Assembly: GCA_015698045.1 (NCBI GenBank)
Contig: BLAL01000297.1
Coordinates: forward strand, 124,001-188,000
Reading direction: 5' to 3'
Length of the DNA stretch: 64,000 nucleotides
Source: Rhizophagus clarus
Lineage: Eukaryota; Glomeromycota; Glomeromycetes; Glomerales; Glomeraceae
Under the pieces are notes generated by a model. The model was given only the letters and a program-made list of their open reading frames with translations, did not search any database and was not told where the DNA came from. Below, piece after piece: positions 25,664 to 37,622 of this stretch. The number at the start of each line of letters is the position of its first letter. Position 1 is the stretch's first letter. Both the position numbers and the translations under genes were made by a program.

Positions 25664-27369
25664 TGTTTTGTACAAAGTGTAGGTTTATTTAAATTTCGAA
25701 TTAACATACACAGTAGATATAAACCATGATTAAATGTCGCGGTCATGTAACTCTTATCGTTCCGCAGGAACAGATTTTTGTCATTATAATTCAAGAAAAA
25801 ATTTCGATCTGTGGGTTAAATACACATTGACATCTGTATACAAAACTGATATATTTTGCTAGTGTGCCCATATAACTAAAAAAATCATCCTTGTTACAAC
25901 CTATATGTTCAATGCCAGTAGATAAAGACCTTCCCAAAAATTTGGTTATGTTTTTTTTCTAAGATATATTTATCAAAGAAAGTCTCGAGTTTTATTGATA
26001 CAGAAAATAAAATACATGTAGCTATGACACATTGATTCTGCTTCTATATTAATGCCTGTAGAAGTTTTTCGCTTGTCTAAACTACCTATACGCTTGAACA
26101 CCTATTTTCCCAATGATCGATATTCTGAATAGAAAAAATTGGTCGTCAGACATCAGGTATACTTATACAAGTCGTGAAGACTCAGAAATAATGAACAATA
26201 TTGGTCTTAATAAGGTCACATCGAAAATTTATGAAAAATATATTTCATTCATACCTTAACTGCGAAATGTCTCCAGTCTTTTGTCAATACCTTTTTAAAC
26301 TGCAATAGGTCGGTTTATTTTAACGAGTTCATGACGTTTATACTCGGAGAAACAGTACGACGACTTGGGTGGTCGGGGTAAGAAAGTGAAAATCTTATCA
26401 CATAGATCACACAGAGTAGTTTAATACTGATCTGTCACGCACCTACATTAATCAAATACGGTCAATCGTACGATCAAAAAATTAATTCACATTTTTTAAT
26501 AAATACCGAAATCGCATTCTAATCATATAAATGGAAACATTTCGACTTTAAAGTAATCTTTACAGATATCTTTTAATGATAATCTTTTAAAGACACCTTT
26601 TATTTTACAAAAATGATCAACTCGCAGTAAAGTTTACCTAAGATCGCTAGACATATGCCAAAAAATATTTCACATAGAAGTGCAGCCTTTTGACGTGATA
26701 TAATACTAACTAAAATATATAATATTTTTAATATTTTTAAAACAAATGTCATTTAACAGTTAAGTATTTAATTAAAATGATTATATGATACGTGCCAACT
26801 GCGGAGAGGATAATCTAATTCCACAATTGGTAAGGGATAATAGTGTTTTAGTAAGTTTATTAAGGGTATAAATAACATAATTTTTTACTATATAAGAATT
26901 AGATAAGTCTGAAAGGTTTAAAGGTTTTATCGCGGTATTTTAACCGGGCTACATGCCTACCTCGATCGACCAGTCAATCAATCCAGTTAACGTAGTAGGA
27001 GAAGGAAGTTTTAAGGATTATTCTCTCAGAAGTGCAAAATCACCAAATTTAAGTATTTTCATTCAAATCTAGAAACTTTGACGCGTAAGCTGCTCGACTT
27101 GATGATACTGATGTTCAAATCTCTGGAAGTTAGTTATACCAAAGGTTTCTCAAGATCTCAAAAAAAAAAAAAAAAAAAAAAAAAAATGAATAAAATTGAC
27201 AACATTTATAATTCCAATGCACAGATGAAATTTTTCCCTAAACAATATATTTTTATAAATCTAAAATGATTAATTGTAATAAATAAACAAACTTATTTTC
27301 GTTGAAATCAATTATATTTACTTTTATGTGCGTAATAAATCCCATCTGATTCCCATCCATTCAATCGTA

Positions 27370-27515
27370 AACTAAGCATAAAGGTTAACTGTGTCTTAAT
27401 GTGTCCAGCACTGGCTCGGCATAAAGGCTTGAGACATCAGAAGAGCATAAAGGTCACCTGCCAGGGATTTATTGCTCAGTATAAAGACTTGAATAACAAG
27501 GAAGTATGAAGGTTC
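27370..27515. repeat. Degenerate GCATAAAGG repeats
   Basis: GCATAAAGG or close variants (GTATAAAGA, GTATGAAGG) recur five times at intervals of about 26-43 bp between 27375 and 27512. Spacing is irregular and no function can be read. Confidence 0.4.
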
Positions 27516-29014
27516 ATGTCACGCAACTTACTCTATTTATGTTTAATAAAATTTTTTTTACTCGAGGAGAAGCCGTTCCATTTCCTGTCTCTTTCCATGT
27601 TCATTGCAGTTAATTGTCAAGGCTTTTTAGCTACAAGCCTATCTTTATCTGAAACGGTTCTTCGTTATTCATTTAAAAACCCGGGGATACACCCCTTAAT
27701 ATGTTTTGTGTGTAGAGACATTTTATTGCGAAGTTGACGTAGGCGGAGGTTGAGTAAGAATAATTTGCGAATGATAGGCTCAGCAGTCCAGTAAACTGAT
27801 TATCCATGCCTTATTTCCATAAAGAGCAAATACAGTATAGTCACTTTCCCTTATTTTATTCGCCTGATTCTTATACATTGTCGCGATCAATAATAGAAAT
27901 TTGCATAGTTGTTCTTTGAATTATTTGCGTGTAAACATTACGTTGAAAGATCACAGTCTTTTTGTATTCTTGGTTCCAAACAACATTGAAATATAGAGGT
28001 GCGTATAATCAGAATATGAAAGCCATAAATTTAACATTTTAAAATATTTAAGGCAGGTACAAAAATTGAATTAGATATCACATGATATAAACCGTGATTC
28101 AGCAAATGCGTTTATTTTGCTGTATCTGCCTTAGTTAATAAGTTGAAATTTTACTTATTATAAATTAGATAATTATAAAATTATGCTATGAATCAAACAA
28201 ACAAAATGCTTTTAAAATGTTTAGATCGCATTCGTATTTACATTTATCAAAAGTGATGTATTAGCTAGTACTGTATTCGCCTAATATTAAAAAATAAAAA
28301 AATCGGTTAAAATTTAAATATTTTTAGCGTATTAAAATCAAAGAAATAATTTCACTCAACTATTTTTAAATTTTTTAAAATATATAAATAAATAATTTTT
28401 ATTCACAGATTCATTTCCAATATTTACACAATTTTTTGGCAATTATTCCTCAAGAAACTCTTCAAAACAAAGTAATTTTAGATCAATTGAAAAAAAAATA
28501 ATAATATAATTGGCACTATATTCCATTTTCTGGTCGATTTTGGCGAATTATCTATTGCCACAATGGCGATCTGTGTGTATCGTGATGTTTGAGTTCTCTG
28601 GGATAGTTAGTAAGGCTAAGAATATGGCCACAATTTCTGCCCTTGTCGAAAAGGCCAATTCGAGAATAATGAGTGTGTCCATAGAGTAGGGTTTTCTTTG
28701 AAACGAAAGCTGCATCTATCGTAATCCGTATTCGGTTTTAAAATATCACCGGGAATATGGTTCGAAATATTAGTAAAGGATCTGTAGAAACGGAGCTCTG
28801 TTTTACTCTTACCACTACAGAATACATTTTTTTTCATGTAAAAGTGGTATATTAATTTATTAATCAAATTTGAAATTTACAAGAATTAATTAAACTTATA
28901 TAATAAATACAACAAAATTTTAAATTTTAACTAACAGTTACATTAAAAATAACTAATTTAGCATAACAATTTTTTTTTTTTAATTATTTTAAAGTGCCAT
29001 GATTCTAAGTATAC

Positions 29015-32000
29015 TTAATTACTATGTCCATTCTCTTTCTCTTCTATTATATTAACAGATAAACTAGAATTTGATTTTGAAACAGCTTCTTGATGAGCTC
29101 TAGCTGCTTTATCAACAATGTTTTCAATTTCCTTAATAACTTTTTTGAGTGTTTTAAAGAATCGTGAATCTGGTTCTTCTGGCTGTTGTGTCTGTATTAT
29201 ATGGTTAACAGTAGTGTAATGGTTTATTATAAGATGAGTTTTTTCTTGACTGACTGTTTCTTGACTGATTTCTTCTACATTTTCTTTATTTCCTTCTTCT
29301 TCAGTTATAACAATATGTATATTACTGTTTCCACTTTCCTCTACATTTATTTTTTCATTCTTTTCATTCTCTTTCACATTTTGTTCCTCGATTTTTTCGG
29401 TTTTTTCTACAACGCTGTTTGTGTTATTATTTCCAATTTCATCTACATTTTTTTCTTCCTCAATTACAATGTTGTTATTTCCACTTTCTTTTGCATTTTC
29501 TTCAACTTTTTCACTTTTTTTTGCATTTTCTTCAACTTTCTCATTTTCTTCTGTATTTAATCCAACTTTCTTTTCTTCTACATTTTCTTCAATTTTCTCA
29601 TTTTCTTCTGCATTTTCATCAATTTTCTCATTTTCTTCTACATTTTCATCAATTTTCTCATTTTCTTTTACATTTTCATCAATTTTCTCATTTTCTTCTA
29701 CGTTTTCTTCAACTTTTACACTTTCTTTAGCGTTTACTTCAACCTTCTCTTCTTCTGCATTTATTTTAATTTTCTCTTCTTCTACTACATTTATCTCAAC
29801 TTTCTCTTCTTCCACATTTACTTTAACTTTTTCTTCTTCCACATTTACTTCAACCTTCTTTTCTCCTGCATTTATTTCAACTTCCCCTTCTTCTGTATTT
29901 ACTTTAATTTTCTCTTCTTTCACATTTACTTCTTCTTTCACATTTACTACTTCTTTCACATTTACTTCTTCTTTCACATTTACTTCTTCTTCTTTCACAT
30001 TTACTTCTTCTTTCACATTTACTTCTTCTTCTTTCACATTTACTTCTTCTTCTTTCACATTTACTTCTTCTTTCACATTTACTACATCTTCTGCATTTAC
30101 TTCAACTTTCTCGATTTTCTTACTTACCTCCTCTCTAATCATAATGTTATTTATGCCGTTATTTCCACTTTCCTTTTCACTTTCCTCCATACTTTCTTCT
30201 TCAGCATCATTGATTTCCTCATTTTCGCTTACAAAACTACATATACTATTATTATCTTTTCCTCTTTCATTAATTTTGAATTTATCTTCACTGATTTCTT
30301 CATCTATTTTGCTTCCCCTAAGTCTTTTTTTAAGCGGAGGAAACTTCAAAAAGAATGAGACTAAAGATCCTTTACTGGGTGAAAGTGTTGAAGGTTCATG
30401 TGGTGGTGCTTTCTCTTCTAAAATTTTTCTTAGTTCTAATAAAAGATTCTCATCAGCGGTTTTATTAGCTTTCTTTTCTAATAACTTATTGTATTGTGTT
30501 TTAATTTCAAAAATATCCTCGCTAGTCCTACTTCGATCATCAAATAATTTGATTACATTATCAATTATGACATCAACTTCATCGGTACGTGTACCATTGC
30601 TCACTTTTTTAAAATGTGTTGTAAATTTCCGTACATTCGATACTTTTGATACTTTTTTACTTTTCCGATTTTGAATTTCCTCTATAGGTAAGGCAGGAGG
30701 AGATTGTGGTGGAGTAGAAAATGAAGTAAAATCTGAAGCAGCAGATTCAGGAGGTGTGAAAATTTGATACGGAGACGGAATAATGATGTTATCGATGTTA
30801 TTAGGTTCAGGTTGTGGAGGATGTGGAGGTTGTGAGGAGTTATAAGTAATAAGACATTTAAAATACTGAAAATGTTCAATGAGGTGTTAATTAATTAAAA
30901 ATAAAAAATAATATATATAATAACAAAAATAATAAATAATAAAGAAAGGTACCTCATTTTTAATATTTCCTTTTATGGCATATATGAAATATAATATTTC
31001 TATAGCCTTAAATGTCAGCTGTTTTTTTATATTAATTTTTATTATTTTATTACAGAATGAAACTATTTCTTTATCATATTCTCTCATTTGAGGAAAAAAT
31101 TCTTCAAGAAGCCGTTGAATTAAGAGTAAATATCCGAGCAAAAGGGTATCAATATGATCAGGTAAAGAACAATTAATCATTGCACTAAAGTATTAATAAA
31201 ATAATTTTAATTTTAGGTTAAATTTTAACTTTAAAAAATAAATAAATAAAATAAATAAAATCGAAAGAAGAACGACGAGAATTTTTTATTTATTTACCCT
31301 CCAGATTTTAACACTTTATATTCAAGATTCCGATATTTTGTATTTTTTCTTTCTACCTTTTCAAATTCTTTTTCCGATAATCCAATTAGTTTTTTATAAA
31401 ATTTTTTAATCTTTTTTTTAGAATTATGTTTTGAAAATTGTTGGCGCAATTTAAAATATTGTTCTCGAATGCTTCTCCATTCATAATACCATTCCCCGGT
31501 TGTATACTCGAACTAAAAAAAAAAAATTAATGATTATTATACACGTTTTGATGTGACACGAGATAAAAATTTATCATTGTGGCCAAGTAAATGATATATT
31601 TTGTGTGTTACTTACATTCAAAAGTTGAATAAAGGAAACAAAAGCACCCACATATTCGCTCTGGATAATATTAATAATAGTATCAAACCCTATTTTTACA
31701 GTAGGTTTAATCGACTGATCATCTTTAATTAGTCGTAAGCAATTTCGAATTTCACGAAGAGAGAACACAATATTTGCATTGATACAATTCGAATTTCTAT
31801 AAATTGCCCAGAATTTAGAAACCGACTTATAAAGGGAATCGCGAGTGTCCGCTTCAATCATTGTAACAAAATTGGAGAGTACATGTAATACTGAAGACAT
31901 GGCACGGCTGAACAATGAATTTCAGAAATGAATCGTTGATCATTTTATGTAACGATTATAATTATATAAATAATATATATTTACAGGATAAGTTCAAGTC

Positions 32001-32430
32001 TCGCGGTAGAACCTTCATAGTATTGCCATTGGAGATTTGAAATATGTATCGCCGCTTTTTGAACAAAATGTTCAATCCCTAAAGGGAAAAAGGGAGTTTT
32101 TTAAACAGAACGATACCTATTAAATCACATGACATTAAAAGAGTGAAAGAAAATCATACTTGTTTGAATAACTTCTTCAGAACAATTTTCCATTAACTGA
32201 ATTGTTTCTTCTAAAGCATAATTATGTGATCTAAATTAATGAAATTTAGTTCATCATCAAGCATATTTCCTAAACAAACACTTGCATAAAATATAAGAAT
32301 CTCACATGTTATTATCATTATCTCCTAATATATTAAGAATATTTTCATATTTTTTGATTAGGTTTAAACCTTTTAAATCTAAATTTTCATTGGATAAAAG
32401 AGGCGCGTTTTCTATGGTTAGAAATGACAT
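29015..32430 (-). CDS. Seven-exon family copy D, 959 aa, unknown function
   Basis: Exons 32306-32430, 32160-32230, 31985-32078, 31616-31907, 31298-31512, 30953-31184 and 29015-30865, in frame throughout; exon 3 is again 94 bp. Exon 4 is four codons shorter than in B and C and reads ANIVFSLREIRNCLRLIKDD. Exon 6 has SLPDHIDTLLLGYLLLIQRL. Exon 7 starts with a Pro-rich stretch and a basic KKVSKVSNVRK patch. It continues with a conserved helix (VIKLFDDRSRTSEDIFEIKT), a linker of VNVKEEE units and 10-residue EENEKIDENV units, and the conserved C-terminal helix FFKTLKKVIKEIENIVDKAA. It is the most diverged complete copy. No known domain recognised. Confidence 0.8.
29460..30110 (-). repeat. Coding repeats in family copy D
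   Basis: Two arrays in the last exon. Units of 30 bp at about 29575-29705 encode EENEKIDENV. Units of 18-21 bp at about 29920-30090 encode VNVKEE(E). The mirror-image long plus-strand frame here is only the complement of GAA/AAG-rich codons. Confidence 0.75.
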
Positions 32431-34275
32431 TATGAAAAAAATAAGAAAAAAACCAGGATGGTTTTTTTTAAAATTTTTTGGAAAAATGTTAAGAAATTAT
32501 ATAAATAAGTTATCTTGTTACACGATAACACGGAATGATATGTCATCAAACTTTATTTTTTTAATAAAACCAAAAGGCATTTCATGTACAACTGATCATA
32601 CATTTTCACATAACAAACTTAGGAACTCTATTTAAGTTAGTTCCCTTAGACCTAACGTTCCCTAATGAGAAAAAATCATTCTTTTTATTCGTCATATAAA
32701 GCATAGTCGCACGGAAACAAAAAAAACATTTATGTGGTGCGATTTATTTTTTTTTACTATAAAAGATCTTTAGAATGATAGTCCAATCAAAAATCTGATA
32801 ATCGAGAGTATTTTCAAGAAAAAATAATGAATTATCATTACTGCATTAAGAGATATCGATTACCTATTAAATCGTCTTGTTGGATTTTTTTGTGAACTAT
32901 TATAAAATTTATTAATATTGTTCTATATCTGATAGATTTTACCTAATCACATAAATTTAAGATGATGTTTTTCCGAGAGGCGACAATGCTATTTAAAGTG
33001 GTTTGAATAAAAAAAATCATTGCAATGAATATAAACGGTTAACATATTATACGCATTATAATATTACATGCTTATTATGCGAAATGATAAATTTTAAAAC
33101 TGTTTTGCGGACTTTAAGTACCATGTACTACGATTTATTACATTTTTTTTTTTTAACAAAAAATGTGGTGTCTAATTCATATATAAATCCGTCAACATAA
33201 TTAATAATTTGGTTTTCCCTTTTTATGGTATACATTGAATGTTAATTAGAGTAATAATTAAAAGAATCCCGAAAATAAATGTATCTTGCACATTTTAATA
33301 CAGAGGTATGACAATTATGGTAAAGTCATGTAGATGAGAATTTTTTATTAGGTGTCACCACATAACTTAAATAGGAGAGCATATAATAGTGCCTTTAATA
33401 GTTAGAAATGAAGAAAAAAAGCTAAACTGAAAAGAAATACAAGTTTTTACAACAAATGAGGAAAAAGAATTACCTACGAGAAGACACAATGTTAAGTTTT
33501 TAATGGTATTTTATATATAGCTTGCAAATTATGATTTCTTTAATCTATCGTCAATTCGTCCCCGACCTAACTTCTTAAAGGCCGATAGATTCTGAGACTT
33601 TCTTGGCAAATTAGGTTAGTAAATGCTCTTTTTGTAAGAAGGGCAACAAATAACTGCTTATAGTAGTATAAGCGACAAATATTTAAAAGTATGAAATAAC
33701 AGAAACGTTTTAATAGAAAGCAAAGGTAGCAAGAGAGAAGGCAGGTGTGGTTATATAAGACCATCAGTTAGAGGGGTGGATAATCATGTTTTGTACGTTG
33801 TCTACAGTAAATTGATGACGTGAGACTGTTGAAAGATGCACAAGGAACGAAGAGTGCATTAATTTCGAATTAAAAATAATAATTTCGTTTATAAGCAACT
33901 TACAAAACAAGATCGCGTAGAAAATATTTGGAAAATGGAAGGATCACATCTACAATGAGAGGCCTCTCTGGTTTACGTTTATGAAGAACATGAAGCATGA
34001 ATCTTATTGAATTTTAATGGAATTGATAGTTCATGATTCTAGAAAACATGAATAGAACCTCCCATATTCTGAGTCTGCTAAGATGAGACGTTAAATTTTC
34101 AAATATTTTTGATTTTTTAATAAAGATCTAAAAAAATTTAAGATTTTATTTTAAAAAGAAGGTAAACATGTCGAAATGAAACATAAAAATGTATTGATAA
34201 AAAAAAGAAGAGAGAGAGAACGTGAATTTAAACTTAAAATCTTCCTTTCCTTCGTTCCAACTTATTTTTTTTTTA
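32431..34275. other. Intergenic upstream of copy D
   Basis: No supported gene. About 32700-33090 shares several short blocks (for example AATCAAAAATCTGATAATC and AATGAATATAAA) with 21650-21930, next to relic copy F. Confidence 0.45.
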
Positions 34276-35100
34276 TTACAATTTTGATTTTTGCAAATCA
34301 GTTGTTTGTCCCTTATTAAAATCCTTAGTACCACGATTAGTCTCTTTAGATTTCATCATTTTTATAAATTGCTTTTTAATAAATTCTTTTTTGTTGTCAT
34401 CACCAATGTCACTACTACTAATAAATTGTACTAATTTTTTTATTTTACCCATAGTTTTTGGTGGACTACTTAATAACATTTTAGTATATTCTTCAACTTT
34501 TTTATTTAAATCGTTATCACCATTTGCTGATATACTAATAATTCCATCATCTAATGCTTGTTTAGTAAAAATTTTTTCACCTGTTAACATATATTGTTTC
34601 GATTTAAATGATCCTAATTCAGGTATAATATATTGTGATATAATCGCTGGTAGTAATCCAACTTTAACTTCACGAAAACAAAAATAAAAGTTTTTTTCGT
34701 TACAAATCCTTATATCTGTTACAAACATTAATCCTATACCACCACCTATTACTGGACCATTTATTTTTGATATAATTACTTTTTTTGACGATTTTATAGT
34801 ATTGTAAAATGAAGTTCCTTTTTCATAGATTTTTATTAAATCATTTTCAATATTGTTATTATTATTCTTCTTGGAAGAAGTAGAAGTTGTATTTACTATT
34901 TGTAAATCCATTCCTGTACAAAAGTATTTCCCTTTCCCTGTTATAATTATTATACTAATAGAAGAATTATTTTCTAATTCTTGAAATATTGAAAGGAATT
35001 CATTTATCATTGAAAGTGTCAATGAATTACCCCGTTCCGGCCTATTTAGGGTTATCGTTGCTACATGCTTGTTAATTTCTAAAAGAACTTCTTTACTCAT
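34276..35100 (-). CDS. Enoyl-CoA hydratase/isomerase (crotonase) with PTS1
   Basis: Single-exon gene of 274 residues, the usual crotonase length. It opens with VATITLNRPERGNSL. The oxyanion-hole segments are YFCTGMDL (about residue 62) and NGPVIGGGIGL (about 115). A Glu in FREVKVGLLP fits the second catalytic acid of hydratases, while the first (GGGCEL in classical hydratases) is replaced by Gly. The protein ends in SKL, a type-1 peroxisomal signal, so it probably acts in peroxisomal acyl-CoA breakdown. The REVKVGLLPAII stretch recalls methylglutaconyl-CoA hydratase-like members, but the exact substrate cannot be read. A T12-A16 palindrome abuts the ATG. Confidence 0.85.
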   Translation of the reverse strand: MSKEVLLEINKHVATITLNRPERGNSLTLSMINEFLSIFQELENNSSISIIIITGKGKYFCTGMDLQIVNTTSTSSKKNNNNNIENDLIKIYEKGTSFYNTIKSSKKVIISKINGPVIGGGIGLMFVTDIRICNEKNFYFCFREVKVGLLPAIISQYIIPELGSFKSKQYMLTGEKIFTKQALDDGIISISANGDNDLNKKVEEYTKMLLSSPPKTMGKIKKLVQFISSSDIGDDNKKEFIKKQFIKMMKSKETNRGTKDFNKGQTTDLQKSKL

Positions 35101-35371
35101 TTTTTTTTTTTAAAAAAAAAAAAAAAACGAGAATAGTTAATTGAAAAAAAAAAAATTTCCACTCAGGCTAAATATAGATTGACAAATGTGGCTTAGACAA
35201 TTTAATTAAATTTTTATTTATAACTTCTATTTACTATATATAGAAATTTTTCCCGAAAAATTTCAAACATTCTGACGTTGCCGCAATGCCGCTCGTTATA
35301 TTGACATTTAACGGAATTAGGTAAAATCTTTCAATTGTTCAATTACCTTGTCGCATTTTCGTTGTGTATCT

Positions 35372-36878
35372 TCAACCTCTTGGAATACAATCAACTTTGA
35401 TTTTTTTTGGTCGCTGAAACGAAGATATTCTTTCGTTACCGTTAAGCCCATCAAATCTTGGCAGTGAAGGTAGTACCAACGAATAATCCTTCGAATCATC
35501 TTCTGATATTTCAATCTGCGAAGTTCTAACTACCTTTTCATCTCTATCGTCAAATTTCCTTTTTAATGTGGGTATTGAATGATCAGACGATTTAATAGTG
35601 TTATTACTCGTAACAACTTCTTCATCAAGTATCTCTTTCATCTCATCATAATAATCAAAGTCCATAGGTTCAACGCCTGATTTAATGCAACCATATACCG
35701 AACTATAATCCGCGGCTAATCGAGCCCACCTTTTTATATAATTGATATAATTGATATAATATAATTTAGTAAAAAGATAATCAATAAAGTAAAAGTTAAG
35801 ACAAATTTTACCTTAATTTGAAAGCTTTCAAAGTTCTTCCTGAAAATCTCGTGCAATGATCCGAAAACATGTCACTCCAAATCCGCGACTTATCAGCATT
35901 ACGCTGTGCTGCTAACAGTAACTTATGCTTTAGTTTAACAGCGGAGATTAATGACCTAGTTTCCTTTCTAGTCCAATTTGAGCGACCTTTCTTCTTTTCT
36001 TTGTTTCCCTCAGTTTTGGTTGTCTCATCATAATTTTCTCTTTTCGTGGATTCTTCTGGAAGAAGACCTAATAAAATCGAGTCTTGAATACAAAATACAA
36101 TTTTAAATGATTTTTACTAATAAAAAAAATATATATATTTTAATGGGTACATACCAATATTTGTTTGAATAAGAGGATTGTCAGACTTTACGTTAGTATG
36201 TTGAATCACTGATAAGTTATTATTACCTTCAAGAACTTCACTTCCTAATTTTAAGGGTTGATCTCCAGTAATATCGGAATTTCTTCGTTGTACATTAGTA
36301 AAAGCAGAATTGCGACCCAAGTGATGAGATGATGGTGAAGAATTAATAGAATGAAAATTCGGATTAAGAGGCGGTAGATATCTACCATTATTATTATAAT
36401 ACGAAGTATAAGAACGCGTAGGAATTGGATTTTCCAAACATTCCTGTCTGTTATTATTATACATTGACACAATATCGCCTGAAAAACATGTTGATACGTT
36501 ATACGGGGGACCAGTTGAACCATTGGTATCCCTATTAGACTGATAAGGGCAATCAAAATAATACGTCGGCCAATTAGTTGTTGTGTAAGACGTATTATTT
36601 GGATCGTAATTTGCATTTGGTGCATAATATTTAGGAATTGAAGTGTTGAGATCTTGTTTTGTAGTAGAATCTTCAAAAGGTTGAGTAGAACTTATCGTAT
36701 TCAAGGGAGATTGTTTAGGAAAATTAACTTGGGGGGCAAAATTTCCACGAAAAATAGCGTTCGTACTTTCATGATTATAAAATGAAGTTAAAGGGGAAGG
36801 GTTTGGTAAACTAGTTATTGACGGTAACAGAAATTTTGGACGATAAATATCATTATTAACGTTTTCTTTATTTTCCAT
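35372..36878 (-). CDS. Trihelix/Myb-SANT-like DNA-binding protein, 445 aa
   Basis: Exons 36155-36878, 35812-36067 and 35372-35729. The first exon encodes an Asn/Ser/Pro/Tyr-rich, probably disordered region. The second encodes a basic patch and a Myb/SANT-like domain (NWTRKETRSLISAVKLKHKL ... IWSDMFSDHC), completed in exon 3 by KLRWARLAADYSSVY. Trihelix-type factors have such Trp-containing helices. The tail is acidic, then Lys-rich. The stop used is in the frame ending CIPRG. An overlapping frame continues to 35317 with a plausible coiled coil (EVEDTQRKCDKVIEQLKDF), so a frameshift or missed intron near 35430 is possible. Probably a nuclear transcription regulator. Confidence 0.7.
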
Positions 36879-36995
36879 CCCAACTTTATCGAAAAAAACT
36901 AGAGTATTCGAGTATATATTAAATTATTAATAATTTCAAAATATTTCAAGAGGGCAGAAAATAATACTTTACGCGATGGGTCTTTTTATAGGACA

Positions 36996-37013
36996 ACGTG
37001 ACGTACGTGACGT
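36996..37013. promoter_or_regulatory. Tandem CRE-like ACGTGACGT x2
   Basis: ACGTGACGT occurs twice head to tail, giving two TGACGT bZIP/CRE-type cores about 120-135 bp upstream of the trihelix-gene ATG at 36878. Confidence 0.5.
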
Positions 37014-37093
37014 AACAATAATTCCTAAAAAAGACGTGTTTTATATAGGTACGCATGAAACAAACAAACTCTGGTGATATCTCGTGGTACTCG

Positions 37094-37111
37094 TGAGTCA
37101 TGCATGACTCA
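37094..37111. promoter_or_regulatory. 18-bp palindrome with two AP-1/Gcn4-type sites
   Basis: TGAGTCATGCATGACTCA is a perfect palindrome made of two TGA(G/C)TCA sites around TGCA, about 220 bp upstream of the gene starting at 36878. Further TGACTG/ACTCGTG variants follow to 37135. Confidence 0.55.
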
Positions 37112-37348
37112 TGACCTGTCGTGACTGACTCGTGCCCAAAGGAGTATGAATTTACTGAATCTTTTCAATAATACAGTCATTCAATACAAAATTTTAATTT
37201 CTCACTACATAAGAGATGGTATGATTTAGCGAAAATTTAGTATGGATCCCGACATATCGTAAAAATTGTTGAATAATTCAAAAAATTGAAACTTCAAGCC
37301 TAGTTTTCTATACAAGTATGAAGATATATAATAATTTCTAAAATTATA

Positions 37349-37620
37349 AATCACACCAGGTGCTCAACACCACAGTTGTTAAAATGATTTCATTAATAAA
37401 TTGACATTGCAGGTATTTAGTGCTGTAGCATATATACTTCAAATATATTTTCTAAGTTTTTCAAATTATTTTTGTTTTGCAGTACTTTCATCATAAAAAA
37501 AAAAAAACATATATATATAAAAACCTTTTTCCGACCAATTTTATTAGAGTGACTTTTTTCATTTAGGCAATAGTTTTCGTGAAAATACATACTGTGGTGT
37601 TTAGCACCAAAGGTGTGATT
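37349..37620. mobile_element. MITE, 272 bp, Tc1/mariner-like ends
   Basis: Terminal inverted repeats of about 28 bp. The left reads AATCACACCAGGTGCTCAAC then ACCACAG; the right, reverse-complemented, reads AATCACACCTTTGGTGCTAA then ACACCACAG. Both ends are flanked by TA (37347-37348 and 37621-37622), the Tc1/mariner target duplication. No transposase is encoded; the small minus-strand frame inside is chance. Confidence 0.65.
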
Positions 37621-37622
37621 TA

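Larger units (their letters stand above)
21931..29014. other. Gene desert (about 7 kb)
   Basis: No intact gene found on either strand. It holds a decayed coiled-coil reading frame (25500-25663), an A26 run near 27160-27185, and a degenerate motif GCATAAAGG repeated near 27375, 27418, 27444 and 27478. Scattered frames such as 28616-28867 on the minus strand have no recognisable product. Confidence 0.45.

Noticed and set aside
27370..27515. Possible CRISPR-like array (GCATAAAGG repeats)
   Set aside because: Repeats are only 9 bp, degenerate and irregularly spaced, in a eukaryotic context.
28616..28867. 83-residue minus-strand frame (FCSGKSKTELRFYRS...)
   Set aside because: Non-random look but no domain, no splice context and no homologue I recognise; could be decayed transposon coding.
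29421..30674. 417-residue plus-strand open frame rich in Phe/Ser/Thr
   Set aside because: Exact antisense of the GAA/AAG-rich linker exon of copy D; the complement of such codons avoids stops. No domain or splice support.
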